Source: Arthrobacter sp. OAP107 (lineage in GTDB: Bacteria; Actinomycetota; Actinomycetes; Actinomycetales; Micrococcaceae). Taken from it: a DNA stretch of 64,000 nt. The notes below the pieces were generated by a model. That model made no database searches, was not told where the DNA came from, and saw only the letters and a list, made by a program, of their open reading frames with translations. The stretch is from assembly GCF_040546765.1 (NCBI RefSeq), contig NZ_JBEPOK010000001.1, positions 62,001 to 126,000 on the forward strand, written 5' to 3'. This document shows, piece after piece, positions 19,347 through 28,722 of the stretch (its first letter is position 1; the number at the start of each line of letters is the position of its first letter). Made by a program: the position numbers and the translations under genes.

Positions 19347-19394
19347 GGCCGCAATGCCGCGGTCCCGGCTCCCGGGCAGAAGGGACGCAAGGTC

Positions 19395-22073
19395 ATGACC
19401 TACATCAAGGACTTTGACCAGCTGGGACGCAGCGATGTGGACGAGGCAGGCGGCAAGGGCGCCAATCTAGGCGAGCTGGCCCGGGCTGGTTTCCCAGTGC
19501 CCCCGGGCTTCGTACTCACCACGGCGGCCTACCAGGACTTCGTCAACGCCAACGGGATCGCTGGCCGCATTCTTGAGCTCGCCGCCCTTCCGGCCGGCGC
19601 CTCGAACCATGACTATGACGCCGCCGCGGGGCAGATCCGCGCCCTCTTCGCCGAAAGCACGATGCCCGAGGAGATCGGTCGGGAACTCCGTGCTGCCTAC
19701 GGGCGGCTGGGACAACAGGCCGCGGCGGTCGGTGAGGATGCAGCAGCGCCGGTGGCAGTGCGCTCCTCAGCCACCTCGGAAGACCTCGCCTCGGCCAGCT
19801 TCGCCGGCCAGCAGGACACCTATCTCAACGTCTCCGGGCCCGACGCCGTCGCCGCCGCCGTCGTCGAGTGCTGGGCGTCACTTTGGAACGCGCGCGCCAT
19901 GGCATACCGCTCACGGAACGGCTTCGACCCGGCCACCGTGCGCCTCGCCGTGGTGATACAGGAGATGGTCGACGCCGCGGCGGCCGGCGTCCTGTTCACC
20001 GCCAATCCCGCCACCGGCCGGCGTGACCAGGTGGTGATCAGTGCCGCCTGGGGGCTGGGCGAATCAGTGGTCAGCGGGGCCGTCACCACCGACGACGTCG
20101 TGGTGGATGCTGCGACGGGCCGCGTGGACCAGCGCCGGACGGCGGACAAGAACGTTATGACGGTCTACGACGGAACGGGCACCCGGGAGCAGGCTGTGCC
20201 CGAAGAGAAACGCCGGGAGCCCGTGCTCGACGACGATGCGGCGGCGGCGCTGGCCTGCCAGGGGACAGCCATCGCCAAGCACTTCGGGTCGCCCCAGGAC
20301 ATCGAATGGGCGCAGGCGGCAGGGGAGTTCTTCATCCTGCAGGCCCGCCCCATCACCGCGCTGCCGGAACCCTCGGCCGATCCCCCGACGGAGTGGCCGC
20401 TGCCGTATCCGGACGGGATGTACTTCCGGGCCAGCATCGTCGAGCAGTTGCCGGACCCGTTGTCACCCCTGTTCGCCGACCTCATCGACGGCTCCGTGGC
20501 GAAGTCGCTGAACGCGCTGCTCAACGAGGCATTCGGCAAGAGCGTGGTGCGGCCCGGGGACGTCTCGCTGCCCACCGTCAACGGCTACGCGTACTACTAC
20601 TACAACAACGCCGGAATGCGGCGGGTCATGGGCAGGTCGCTGACGGCCATGCGTGCACTGGCCCAGGGCAAGGCGCACATGGGAATCAAGGGCTGGCGCG
20701 ACCACTCGCACCCGAAGTACCGCGGACTGGTGAAGTTCTGGGCGGCCAAACCGCCGGCGGATCGTCCGGCCGCCGAACTGCTGGACGGCATTTCGGCGTT
20801 GCTCGACGCCGGCGCCGCGTACTACACCGCGGTCCAGTCCATCATCCCCATCGCCGCCACCAGCGAGATCATGCTCCGGAGCTACTACGACAAACTCGTC
20901 CGTCGGCCCGGTGACCCCTCGGCGGAGGTCTTCCTCCTCGGCTACGACAGCGAACCCATCCGCGCGGAGAAGTCCCTGTACGACCTTGCCGTGTGGACCC
21001 GCGAAAGCCCGCCGCTGGCTGCGGCGGTCACGGAAGGCTTAGCGGACGCCATCGCCGAAGCTCTCCGCAGCGGCACGCCTCCCGCTGGCGTGGACGGAGA
21101 TGTGGACCCGGCACAGTGGGACGAGTGGTGTTCCCGCCTCCAACGGCACCTGGACCGGTACGGGCATGCCGTCTATAACCTGGATTTCGTCAATCCTGTG
21201 CCGGCCGATGACCCGTCCGCGCTGCTCGAGACCCTGAGATACTTCGTGCGTGGGCAGGGCAAGGATCCGCACGAGCGCCAGCAGCGGTCTGCCGACCGGC
21301 GGGAGGAGCAGGCCCGGCTGATCAGCGCCAGGCTGGGGCCGCGCCGTAGGGCCGTCTTCCGCAGGCTGCTGCGCTGGGCACAAAAAGCGGCGCCCGTCCG
21401 TGAGGACGCGCTGGCCGACGTCGGACTGGCCTGGCCGCTGATGCGGCGGATGCTGCTGGAACTGGGGGAGCGGCTGACGGCTGGGGGCGTCGTCGCGGCT
21501 CCGTCCGACATCTTCTGGCTCCGCCTCGACGAGCTCCGCAACGCCATCGAGTTCGGGCTGGCCACGCCCGGCGCGGCCATCACCGGCACGGACCGGCCGG
21601 TGCGGGCGGAAGCCGTTGAACAGCGCAAGATGCTGTGGCGTGGCCAGCGAAAAGCCGCGGCCCCGCAGCTGCTGCCGGAAAGCCGGTGGATGGAAAGGGT
21701 ATTCGGCAGCATGATGCCCGCACGGTCGGTGCAGGAGGCCGGGGACGTCATCACCGGCGTGGGCGCGAGCTCGGGGCGGGTGAGCGCGCCGGCCCGGCTG
21801 CTGCACGGCCCCGACGACTTCGCCAGCATGCGGCCCGGCGAGGTGCTGGTGGCACGCATGACCACCCCCGCCTGGACGCCGCTGTTTGCGATGGCGTCCG
21901 CCGTTGTCACGGACGTTGGCGGGCCACTGAGCCACAGCTCAATCGTCGCCCGGGAGTACGGCATCCCTGCCGTCCTGGGAACGGGGGTGGCCACCCAGCG
22001 GGTGTCCAGCGGGCAGCAAGTTATGGTCGACGGCGACGCCGGCACAGTCACGCTGGACAGTTCCGGAACCTGA
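19395..22073 (+). CDS. PEP-synthase-like dikinase, rifampicin phosphotransferase type
   Basis: An 892-residue protein starting at ATG 19395 (AGAAGGGA upstream). Residues 1 to about 320 form the PPDK/PEP-synthase ATP-binding domain (GGKGANLGEL, RSSATSEDL). A long middle domain follows, and the C-terminal swivelling domain carries the phosphohistidine H847 in a GGPLSHSSIVARE context. The PEP-binding TIM barrel of true PEP synthases is absent. ATP domain, substrate domain and His domain in that order is the layout of rifampicin phosphotransferase (Rph). Antibiotic inactivation is therefore possible, but many Rph-like dikinases have unknown substrates. Confidence 0.8.
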   Translation: MTYIKDFDQLGRSDVDEAGGKGANLGELARAGFPVPPGFVLTTAAYQDFVNANGIAGRILELAALPAGASNHDYDAAAGQIRALFAESTMPEEIGRELRAAYGRLGQQAAAVGEDAAAPVAVRSSATSEDLASASFAGQQDTYLNVSGPDAVAAAVVECWASLWNARAMAYRSRNGFDPATVRLAVVIQEMVDAAAAGVLFTANPATGRRDQVVISAAWGLGESVVSGAVTTDDVVVDAATGRVDQRRTADKNVMTVYDGTGTREQAVPEEKRREPVLDDDAAAALACQGTAIAKHFGSPQDIEWAQAAGEFFILQARPITALPEPSADPPTEWPLPYPDGMYFRASIVEQLPDPLSPLFADLIDGSVAKSLNALLNEAFGKSVVRPGDVSLPTVNGYAYYYYNNAGMRRVMGRSLTAMRALAQGKAHMGIKGWRDHSHPKYRGLVKFWAAKPPADRPAAELLDGISALLDAGAAYYTAVQSIIPIAATSEIMLRSYYDKLVRRPGDPSAEVFLLGYDSEPIRAEKSLYDLAVWTRESPPLAAAVTEGLADAIAEALRSGTPPAGVDGDVDPAQWDEWCSRLQRHLDRYGHAVYNLDFVNPVPADDPSALLETLRYFVRGQGKDPHERQQRSADRREEQARLISARLGPRRRAVFRRLLRWAQKAAPVREDALADVGLAWPLMRRMLLELGERLTAGGVVAAPSDIFWLRLDELRNAIEFGLATPGAAITGTDRPVRAEAVEQRKMLWRGQRKAAAPQLLPESRWMERVFGSMMPARSVQEAGDVITGVGASSGRVSAPARLLHGPDDFASMRPGEVLVARMTTPAWTPLFAMASAVVTDVGGPLSHSSIVAREYGIPAVLGTGVATQRVSSGQQVMVDGDAGTVTLDSSGT

Positions 22074-22082
22074 CCCCAAGCA

Positions 22083-22132
22083 GGTTGCAGATCAGGGCGT
22101 TCTGAGCGCTGGGAATGCCCTGGTCTGCGACC
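22083..22132 (+). terminator. Long hairpin terminator after the dikinase gene
   Basis: GGTTGCAGATCAGGGCGTTC (22083-22102) pairs almost fully with the complement at 22112-22132 around a nine-base loop. T-rich sequence follows (GGTTTTC, later GTTTTT). Confidence 0.7.
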
Positions 22133-22221
22133 CGGTTTTCATTCAAGAAGTTTTTCGGCCGGTCCGCATGGGGTGTGCTTTCCGCCCTTATATTGTCGTA
22201 GCCCCCTGTCATGCTGTGGGT

Positions 22222-23910
22222 ATGGATAGCGCAGTAGTTGCGGAGACGTTGGAGGCCATCGGTGCCTCTGCTCTTTCGCTGGCTGCTGGGCTGGAGCGGG
22301 TGGCTGGGTTGGAGCGGGCGGCTGGGTTGGACCGGGCGGCTGGGTTGGAGCGGGCGGCTGGGTTGGAGCGGGCGGCTGGTCCGGGTCCGCTGCCTGGTGC
22401 GGTGGATCCTTTGGGGGATCTGGCGGATGCGTGCCTGGAGGGTCTGGCCGGTGTGGCTGCGATGGAGGCCCGGCTGGCGGCGGTGAAGGTGCACCTCGCC
22501 GCGGGGTTCGCCGCGGCGGAGGAGGCCATGACTCCGCCGGGCGCGTCCGGGCAGGACCGCACCGTCCGGCAGATGTCGCTGACTGCTGAGGTGGCGTGTG
22601 CGCTGACCGTCAGCGAAGGGTCGGCGGGACGGTTGCTGGTCGAATCCGCCAAACTCACCAGGGATCTGCCGTTGACGCTGGCCGCGCTCGGGGCGGGAAC
22701 GCTGTCGTGGCAGCACGGGCGGATCATGTGCGACGAGACCGAGGGGCTGGGCCCGGAAGCGGCGGCGGCGTTCGAGGCGCATTTTTTGGACCCGGACGCA
22801 CCCGGGTATGCGCGGGGTTGCCCGGCGGGGGAGCTGACGCCGGCGAGGTTCCGGGCCAAGGCGCGGTACTGGCGGGAACGGCATCACCCGGTCAGCATCG
22901 AAAAACGCCACCACAGGTGTGTGCAGGACCGGCGGCTGGAGTATGCCCCGGACCGGGACGGCATGGCCTGGCTCTCGGCGTATCTGCCCGCGGACCAGGC
23001 CGCCGGGATCTGGAACCGCACCACCACCGCCGCCCGCGCCATGCAGGGCCCGGCCGAAACCCGCACCCTGACCCAGCTCCGCGTCGACGCAGCCGCCGCA
23101 TGGCTGCTCGGCCCGGCACTGCCGGTGGACGGTTCCGCTGACGACCCGGCCACAGCATTCATTCCCGCAGCTCTCGCGCCGACAGATTCCCTGCCCGCCG
23201 ACTCTCCGGGGGCCATTGACGTGCCAGCCCGCGGCCCCATCCAACCCGGCGGGATACCGTCCCCGGGAATACAGCCCGGCGGTGTGCCGTCCCCGGGACT
23301 GCATCCCGGTGGTGTGCCGTCCCCGACGGCGCAGGTCCTGGTCACCGTGCCGGTGTTTTCGCTGCTCGGCCTGTCCGGGGAACCGGCCACACTCGACGGG
23401 CACGGTCCGATCCCGCCGTCCATGGCCCGCCGGCTCGTCGCCGACGGCGCAACCTCATTCCTCCGGGTCCTCACCGACCCCCGCGACGGAGCACCACTGG
23501 AGATCGGCCGCACCAGCTACCGGCTGACCAAACCGAGGCGCCAATGGCTGCGGCTCCGCGACGCCAAGTGCACGTTCCCCAACTGCAACAACCACTCCCT
23601 GGACAACGACGCCGACCACATCCTCGCCTGGGCCGACGGCGGCGGCACCGGCGTTACCAACCTCGGCCAGCCCTGCCCCAAACACCACAGGCTCAAACAC
23701 ACCACGCAATGGAGACCGGTCGGCGCCACCCGCGACACCCCACCGGGCTGGACCTCACCCAAGGGACGGTCCTACCCGGCCGAGCACCAGGACTGGGAAC
23801 CACCCACCTGGCCAGAGGACTTTGACCCGGCGCCTGCTGCGGACCCCATTCCGCTGCCTCTGGATCCTTGGCCCGACTGGCCCGACGGGGTGCCACTCAC
23901 GGCCGCCTGA
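22222..23910 (+). CDS. DUF222/HNH endonuclease-type protein
   Basis: A 562-residue actinobacterial DUF222 protein with a C-terminal HNH motif (CTFPNCNN, DADHILAW, CPKHHRLKH). This family (related to mycobacterial 13E12-repeat proteins) is multicopy in Arthrobacter-like genomes and of unknown role. The N-terminus carries five hexapeptide repeats of the AGLERA type, encoded by an 18-bp tandem repeat (22285-22374). The middle carries three decapeptide repeats QPGGVPSPG-like (23239-23328). ATG 22222 is the most likely start, because extension to 22168 adds nothing conserved. It is convergent with the dehydrogenase gene. Confidence 0.85.
   Translation: MDSAVVAETLEAIGASALSLAAGLERVAGLERAAGLDRAAGLERAAGLERAAGPGPLPGAVDPLGDLADACLEGLAGVAAMEARLAAVKVHLAAGFAAAEEAMTPPGASGQDRTVRQMSLTAEVACALTVSEGSAGRLLVESAKLTRDLPLTLAALGAGTLSWQHGRIMCDETEGLGPEAAAAFEAHFLDPDAPGYARGCPAGELTPARFRAKARYWRERHHPVSIEKRHHRCVQDRRLEYAPDRDGMAWLSAYLPADQAAGIWNRTTTAARAMQGPAETRTLTQLRVDAAAAWLLGPALPVDGSADDPATAFIPAALAPTDSLPADSPGAIDVPARGPIQPGGIPSPGIQPGGVPSPGLHPGGVPSPTAQVLVTVPVFSLLGLSGEPATLDGHGPIPPSMARRLVADGATSFLRVLTDPRDGAPLEIGRTSYRLTKPRRQWLRLRDAKCTFPNCNNHSLDNDADHILAWADGGGTGVTNLGQPCPKHHRLKHTTQWRPVGATRDTPPGWTSPKGRSYPAEHQDWEPPTWPEDFDPAPAADPIPLPLDPWPDWPDGVPLTAA
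22285..22374 (+). repeat. 18-bp coding tandem repeat x5
   Basis: Five copies of GCTGGGTTGGAGCGGGCG with few changes sit at 22285-22302, 22303-22320, 22321-22338, 22339-22356 and 22357-22374. They encode in-frame AGLERA hexapeptides in the DUF222 protein. Confidence 0.95.
23239..23328 (+). repeat. 30-bp coding tandem repeat x3
   Basis: Three in-frame 30-bp units at 23239-23268, 23269-23298 and 23299-23328 encode IQPGGIPSPG, IQPGGVPSPG and LHPGGVPSPT. They form a flexible linker before the HNH part. Confidence 0.92.
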
Positions 23911-23992
23911 GGACGGCTCTGCTCTCGATGAAGCCCATCATTCCCGTTGTCGGTTGTCTTCCGTTGCAGCAGTTTCCTACCTTCCGGAAACG

Positions 23993-24949
23993 CTACGGCG
24001 CGAGCACCCGGATCGGTGCGCCGTCCAGCCACGCCGTGACGTCCTCGAGCGCGCCGCCGAAGAACGCGCGGTAACTGGCGTCGGTCACGTATCCCAGGTG
24101 CGGGGCCAGCAGGGTCCGTGGCGCGTCAAGAAGGGGATGGCCGGCCGGCAGCGGTTCCTGGTCGAACACGTCGAGCGCCGCCCCGCGGATCCAGCCCTCA
24201 TGCAGCGCCGTGACCAGCGACTGCTGGTCCACCAGGGGACCGCGGGCGGTATTCACCAGCACGCCGTCCGGGCCGAGCAGCCGCAGTTCGCGTTCACTGA
24301 CTATTCCCTCCGAGCGCGGCGATAACCGCAGATGCAGGGACACGACGTCGGACTCCCGGAACAGCTCTTCCTTGCCCACCTTCCGGGCACCGGCCGCCGC
24401 GGCGGCCTCCTCGGTCAGATTCTGGCTCCAGGCCAGCACCTCCATACCGAAGGCCCGGCCGTAGCCGGCCATCCGCGTCCCGATCTTCCCGAGCCCCACG
24501 ATTCCGAGGGTCTTGCCGGACAGTTCGAAGCCGACGCCGGTCTGCCACCGTCCGTCGCGAAGTCCGGCCTCCTCCTGCGTAAGGTTCCGGGCAAACGCCA
24601 GCAGCAGTGCCCACGTCAGCTCGGGCGCGGCCGTGGGCGAGCCGCCCGTTCCGCAGACGGTGATCCCCAGCCGTGATGCTGCCTCCACATCGATCGAGGC
24701 ATTGGCGGCGCCGGTGGTGACAAGCAGCTTCAGCCGGGGCAGCTTTTCAAGGACGCTTTCGGGAAACGGCGTCCGCTCCCGCATGGCAATGATGATGCTG
24801 GAGTCCTGCAGTGCTTCCACAACCTCCGCTTCCGTGGCGAGGTGCCGGTTGAACGCGGTGACGGCGACGCCACGCTGTTCGAGGGAGCTCCAGTCGGCGA
24901 AGCTGTGGGCCACGCCTTGGTAATCGTCGAGAATCGCGAGCTGCTGCAT
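23993..24949 (-). CDS. D-2-hydroxyacid dehydrogenase family protein
   Basis: A 318-residue NAD-dependent oxidoreductase. The Rossmann motif is GIVGLGKIG in the middle, followed by the family signature VNTARGPLVDQQSL (catalytic Arg), an AALDVFDQEPLP glutamate segment, and the catalytic histidine in APHLGY. Members reduce 2-oxoacids or oxidise D-2-hydroxyacids such as glycerate, lactate or phosphoglycerate. Substrate is not defined here. It is downstream of the usp gene on the same strand, with a 98-bp gap. Confidence 0.9.
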   Translation of the reverse strand: MQQLAILDDYQGVAHSFADWSSLEQRGVAVTAFNRHLATEAEVVEALQDSSIIIAMRERTPFPESVLEKLPRLKLLVTTGAANASIDVEAASRLGITVCGTGGSPTAAPELTWALLLAFARNLTQEEAGLRDGRWQTGVGFELSGKTLGIVGLGKIGTRMAGYGRAFGMEVLAWSQNLTEEAAAAAGARKVGKEELFRESDVVSLHLRLSPRSEGIVSERELRLLGPDGVLVNTARGPLVDQQSLVTALHEGWIRGAALDVFDQEPLPAGHPLLDAPRTLLAPHLGYVTDASYRAFFGGALEDVTAWLDGAPIRVLAP

Positions 24950-25047
24950 GCTGTCCTTCTGCCGTGAAATGAGACCTGCGCTGAATGAAACCGGCGCTTA
25001 AACCAAGGAGGCAGGAACCTGCCGAAGCAGGCCCCTACCTCCTGAGG

Positions 25048-25440
25048 CTAGCTGGCTTTGACGGCCAGCACAGGGCACGATGCCTCCAGCAAAATCTGCT
25101 GGGCCGTGCTGCCCATGATCAGCTTCCCTACCGGGGTCCGCTTCCGGAGGCCGATCACGATGAGTTCGGCCCGGTACTTTTCCGCGGCGTCCAGCACCTC
25201 GTTGGCCGCGTCGTTGCCGCGGACCGGTTGCAGGACCAGGTGCTCAATCCCTTCCTGCTCCAGCCGGTCGGTCACCTGGTTGATGTCGGCAGCCTGGGCG
25301 TACCGCTTATCCACCATGGCGTCTCCCCGGGAGGAGTTGATGATGACCAGCCGCGTTTGGCTCTTGTGGGCCTCCGTGATGGCCCGGTCCAGGGCAGCCG
25401 TGCCCTCGGCGGTGGGGACGTAGCCGACAATGATGCTCAT
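25048..25440 (-). CDS. Universal stress protein (UspA family)
   Basis: A 130-residue single Usp domain. It starts SIIVGYVPTAEG and ends with the nucleotide-binding signature GLRKRTPVGKLIMGSTAQ and SCPVLAVK. Usp proteins bind ATP or nucleotides and modulate stress or transport functions. Its ATG overlaps the tctA stop by four bases, so it is probably translated with the tricarboxylate transporter. Confidence 0.92.
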   Translation of the reverse strand: MSIIVGYVPTAEGTAALDRAITEAHKSQTRLVIINSSRGDAMVDKRYAQAADINQVTDRLEQEGIEHLVLQPVRGNDAANEVLDAAEKYRAELIVIGLRKRTPVGKLIMGSTAQQILLEASCPVLAVKAS

Positions 25441-27152
25441 TCGTTCTCCTGTCCGTGGTTGGCGTGGCTGGCATGGTTGGCGTCCGCCCGGCGGCGGCCG
25501 GCATCAGCAGGTCGTTTGGCCGCAGATCGCACGGCAGCGGGTGCCTCAACAGCGGGCGAAAGATAGGATCCGGCTTCAGATTCCTCAACCGGGCGTCCCG
25601 CGGCAGAGTGTTCATCAACAGAGGGTCCATCGGCGGGCCCACCGGCCATGGCCAGCGCGGCGGGCCGCGGCCGCAGGCGGCGCCAGAGCCTGGCCAGGAG
25701 CGGCCAAGCCAGGACAACGGCAACGATGATGTAGACGACGACGGCGATCGGCTCGCTCCAGAGGCCGGACACGTCGCCCGCGCTCAGCTGCAGGGTCTTC
25801 CGCAGCTGGCCTTCGGCGCGCGGCCCGAGGATGAGGCCGAGGATCAGCGGCAGGACGGGCAGGCCGTAGCGGCGCATCATGAAGCCGAGCGAGCCAAGGA
25901 CCAGCAGGATCGCCAGGTCGAAGGCCTGCAGGTTCACTGCGTAGGCGCCCAGCGTGGCGAAGAACAGGATGCCGGCGTACAGGTACGGGCGCGGCAGGCG
26001 GAGCAGCTTGGCCCACACCGGCGCCAGGGGCAGGTTGACCAGCAGGAGCAGCGTGTTGCCGATGAAGAGGCTGGCGATCAGCGCCCACACCAGGGGGCCT
26101 TCATTCTGGAACAGCAGCGGGCCGGGCTGGATGCCGAACTGCACGAACGCGGCGAGCATCACGGCGGCCGTCGCGTTCGTCGGCAGACCCAAGGCGAGCA
26201 TCGGGGTCAGCGTGCCGGCAGCGGCGGCGTTGTTGGCAGCCTCGGGCCCGGCAACGCCCTCGATGGCACCCTTGCCGAACTCCTCAGGGTGCTTGGAGAG
26301 CCGCTTCTCCGTGACGTAGGAGAGGAAGGTCGGGATCTCGGCGCCGCCGGCAGGCAGCGCACCGAAGGGGAAACCGAAGGCCGTGCCGCGCAGCCACGGC
26401 TTCCAGGACCGCTTCCAGTCCTGCTTGCCCATCCAGGGCCGGCCGACCGGGATGATTTGTAGGGGTGTGCGGCGCAGGTGCGCCGCGACCCAGAGGGCCT
26501 CACCGACGGCGAAAATCGCCACCGCGACAACGACGACGTCGAGGCCGTCAGCCAGCAGGGGCTGGCCGAAGGTCAGGCGACGCTGGCCTGTCACGGAGTC
26601 GATGCCCACCAGGCCGATGGCCAGGCCGAGGCCGAGGGAAGCAAAGCCGCGCAGCCGTGAGGCGCCCAGGACTGCGGTGACTGCCAGCAGCGCGAGCATC
26701 ATGATGGCGAAGTAGCTCGGCGAACCGAGGCTGACGGCGAACTGGACGACGATCGGCGCGAAGACCACCAGGAGTGTGGTGCCGATGGTGCCGGCGACGA
26801 ACGAGCCGATGGCCGCCGTCGCCAGCGCCTGGGCGGCTTTGCCGGCCTTGGCCATCTTGTTGCCCTCGATAGCCGTGATCACCGAGGACGATTCGCCGGG
26901 AGTGTTGAGCAGGATCGACGTCGTGGAGCCGCCGTACATGCCGCCGTAGTAGATGCCCGCGAACATGATGAATGCGCTGGTGGGTTCCAGGACGGTTGTC
27001 ACGGGAAGCAGCAGGGCCACGGTCATGGCCGGCCCGATGCCGGGCAGCACGCCGACGGCGGTGCCCAGCAGGACGCCGATGAAGGCGTACAGGAGGTTCA
27101 TGGGGGTCAGCGCCGTCGCGAACCCGCCCATGAGTGAGGACCAGATGTCCAT
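25437..27152 (-). CDS. tctA: Tripartite tricarboxylate transporter, large membrane subunit TctA
   Basis: A 571-residue membrane protein of the TctA family with about 11-12 hydrophobic segments. Conserved features include GVLPGIGPAMTVALLLP, YYGGMYGGSTTSILLNTPGE and ALGLPTNATAAVML. It forms the sodium- or proton-driven permease with TctB and receives substrate from TctC. The C-terminal tail of about 70 residues is Ala/Pro/Glu-rich and longer than usual. It directly abuts tctB and overlaps usp. Confidence 0.95.
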   Translation of the reverse strand: MDIWSSLMGGFATALTPMNLLYAFIGVLLGTAVGVLPGIGPAMTVALLLPVTTVLEPTSAFIMFAGIYYGGMYGGSTTSILLNTPGESSSVITAIEGNKMAKAGKAAQALATAAIGSFVAGTIGTTLLVVFAPIVVQFAVSLGSPSYFAIMMLALLAVTAVLGASRLRGFASLGLGLAIGLVGIDSVTGQRRLTFGQPLLADGLDVVVVAVAIFAVGEALWVAAHLRRTPLQIIPVGRPWMGKQDWKRSWKPWLRGTAFGFPFGALPAGGAEIPTFLSYVTEKRLSKHPEEFGKGAIEGVAGPEAANNAAAAGTLTPMLALGLPTNATAAVMLAAFVQFGIQPGPLLFQNEGPLVWALIASLFIGNTLLLLVNLPLAPVWAKLLRLPRPYLYAGILFFATLGAYAVNLQAFDLAILLVLGSLGFMMRRYGLPVLPLILGLILGPRAEGQLRKTLQLSAGDVSGLWSEPIAVVVYIIVAVVLAWPLLARLWRRLRPRPAALAMAGGPADGPSVDEHSAAGRPVEESEAGSYLSPAVEAPAAVRSAAKRPADAGRRRADANHASHANHGQENE

Positions 27153-27656
27153 CTAGAGAATCCCTTCAAGAAGCCCGGCGGGAAGTGCGATGCCAAGGCC
27201 GAGGTAGAAGCCGTAGAAGGTCAGCAGGGACAGCGCCAGGGAGATCAGTCCGTCGCGGACGTAGTGGCGGCTACCAAGGGCCCAGACGCTGCCCCAGAAG
27301 AGCACCGTTCCGGAGATGACCCAGCCGGCCCAGTCGATGAGCAGGATGTTGGCGATGAACGCGCCGGCCAGCGGGAGGACGGTCTTCCAGTCAGCGGGGT
27401 GGGTCAGGTCGACGTCCTCGCCGGCCTCGGCCTCGCCGCGGCCGCCGCGCAACACATTGACCGCCAGCATGACTGCGCAGACCAGCAGGAGTGCTCCCAC
27501 GATGAGGGGAAGGGTTTTGGGGCCCACCGGATCTGACTGGGAGTAGGGCACAACCAGGCGCGCTGCGTCCAGCAGGACCAGGGCGCCGGCCGCCCCGAGC
27601 AGGGCTGCAACGCCCAGCTCGGAGCGGCCTTTAAGGCGGGTGGACAGAGAGGTCAC
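27153..27656 (-). CDS. tctB: Tripartite tricarboxylate transporter, small membrane subunit TctB
   Basis: A 167-residue membrane protein with four hydrophobic segments and the TctB pattern (SDPVGPKTLPLIVGALLL). It is the small permease subunit. GTG 27656 overlaps the tctC stop (GTGA), and its stop abuts the tctA start, so the set is tightly coupled. Confidence 0.9.
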   Translation of the reverse strand: MTSLSTRLKGRSELGVAALLGAAGALVLLDAARLVVPYSQSDPVGPKTLPLIVGALLLVCAVMLAVNVLRGGRGEAEAGEDVDLTHPADWKTVLPLAGAFIANILLIDWAGWVISGTVLFWGSVWALGSRHYVRDGLISLALSLLTFYGFYLGLGIALPAGLLEGIL

Positions 27657-28663
27657 GCCAGGCCGAGCTTCGTCAGGACGTCGGCGACGCGCTTGTCCTG
27701 GTCGGTCAGGAAGGACTTGAACTCATCGCCGGTGATGAAGGCATCGGTCCAGCTGTGCGTCTTCAGGGCTTCCTTCCAGGCCGCCGACTCGTGCATCTTC
27801 TCCAGCGTGGCGATCAGGGCGTCGCGGTCTGCGTCGCTGATGCCGGGAGGGGCCACGATGCCGCGCCAGTTGGTGAAGACCAGGTCGATGCCGGATTCCT
27901 TGAGGGTGGGGGCGTCCACGCCTTCCAGCCGCTTCTCGCCGCTCGTGGCGAGGACGCGGACATCTCCGGACTTGATCTGCTGCAGGTATTCGCCGGCGCC
28001 GGAGGCCGCGAAGCCCAGCTTGTTGCCGATGATTGCCGGGAGCAGGTCGCCGCCGCCGTCGTAGGAGACGAAGTTGACCTTGGTGGCGTCGATGCCCACG
28101 GCGCCAGCGAGCTGCATGGGCAGGAGGTGGTCCGGGCCGCCGGGCGAGGAGCCGCCGCCGACGCTGACCTTGGACGGGTCCTTCTTCCAGGCGGCCACCA
28201 GGTCGTCGATGGTCTTGTACGGGGAATCCTTGGACACCATGATGGCGCCGGGCTCTTCGATGAGGCGGGCCAGCGGGGTGGTGTCGGTCAGCTTCGACTC
28301 GGACTTGTTGGTGTAGCTGGCGCCGACGACGCCCAGCCCCATGAGCATGGCGAGGTCGCCGTTGCCCTTTTCGTTCACGACGCGCGCCAGGCCCACCGTG
28401 CCGCCGGCGCCGGCCAGGTTGAAGACTTCGGTGTTCGGGGCGAGCTTCTCGTCGTCGAGAACCTTCGCCGCCGCCCGGGCGGTGGTGTCGTAGCCGCCGC
28501 CGGCGGTGTTCGGCACCATGATCCGCAGCCCGGTGAGGGGTGCGACGCTGGCTCCACTCGTGGAGGGGCCGGCGGCAGTCTTGCCGGTAGCTCCGCAGCC
28601 GGACGCCATCAGGGCAATGCCTGCGGCTACTGCGGCCACGCGCAGTGCGCTCATTCCGCGCAT
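27653..28663 (-). CDS. tctC: Tripartite tricarboxylate transporter, solute-binding lipoprotein TctC
   Basis: A 336-residue extracytoplasmic binding protein. ATG 28663 (AGAGGA upstream) gives a signal peptide ending in LMASGCG, a lipoprotein-type site. The mature part has the Bug/TctC pattern, including VPNTAGGGYDTTARA and a substrate loop with GGGSSPGGPDH. It binds a carboxylate such as citrate outside the membrane for TctAB. It is the first gene of tctCBA-usp and divergent from a CitAB-type two-component system that probably senses the same substrate. Confidence 0.93.
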   Translation of the reverse strand: MRGMSALRVAAVAAGIALMASGCGATGKTAAGPSTSGASVAPLTGLRIMVPNTAGGGYDTTARAAAKVLDDEKLAPNTEVFNLAGAGGTVGLARVVNEKGNGDLAMLMGLGVVGASYTNKSESKLTDTTPLARLIEEPGAIMVSKDSPYKTIDDLVAAWKKDPSKVSVGGGSSPGGPDHLLPMQLAGAVGIDATKVNFVSYDGGGDLLPAIIGNKLGFAASGAGEYLQQIKSGDVRVLATSGEKRLEGVDAPTLKESGIDLVFTNWRGIVAPPGISDADRDALIATLEKMHESAAWKEALKTHSWTDAFITGDEFKSFLTDQDKRVADVLTKLGLA

Positions 28664-28722
28664 GTTGTTCCTCTTCTCGTTTTTGGTCCGTTTGATCGGG
28701 GTGGTTCCGATGCTAGGGCCCA

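Noticed and set aside
22285..23328. Tandem repeats considered as a CRISPR array
   Set aside because: The units are directly tandem without spacers and lie in frame in a coding gene.
22048..23403. A 451-codon minus-strand frame with repeats
   Set aside because: It is the complement of the DUF222 gene; the repeats are those of the real protein.
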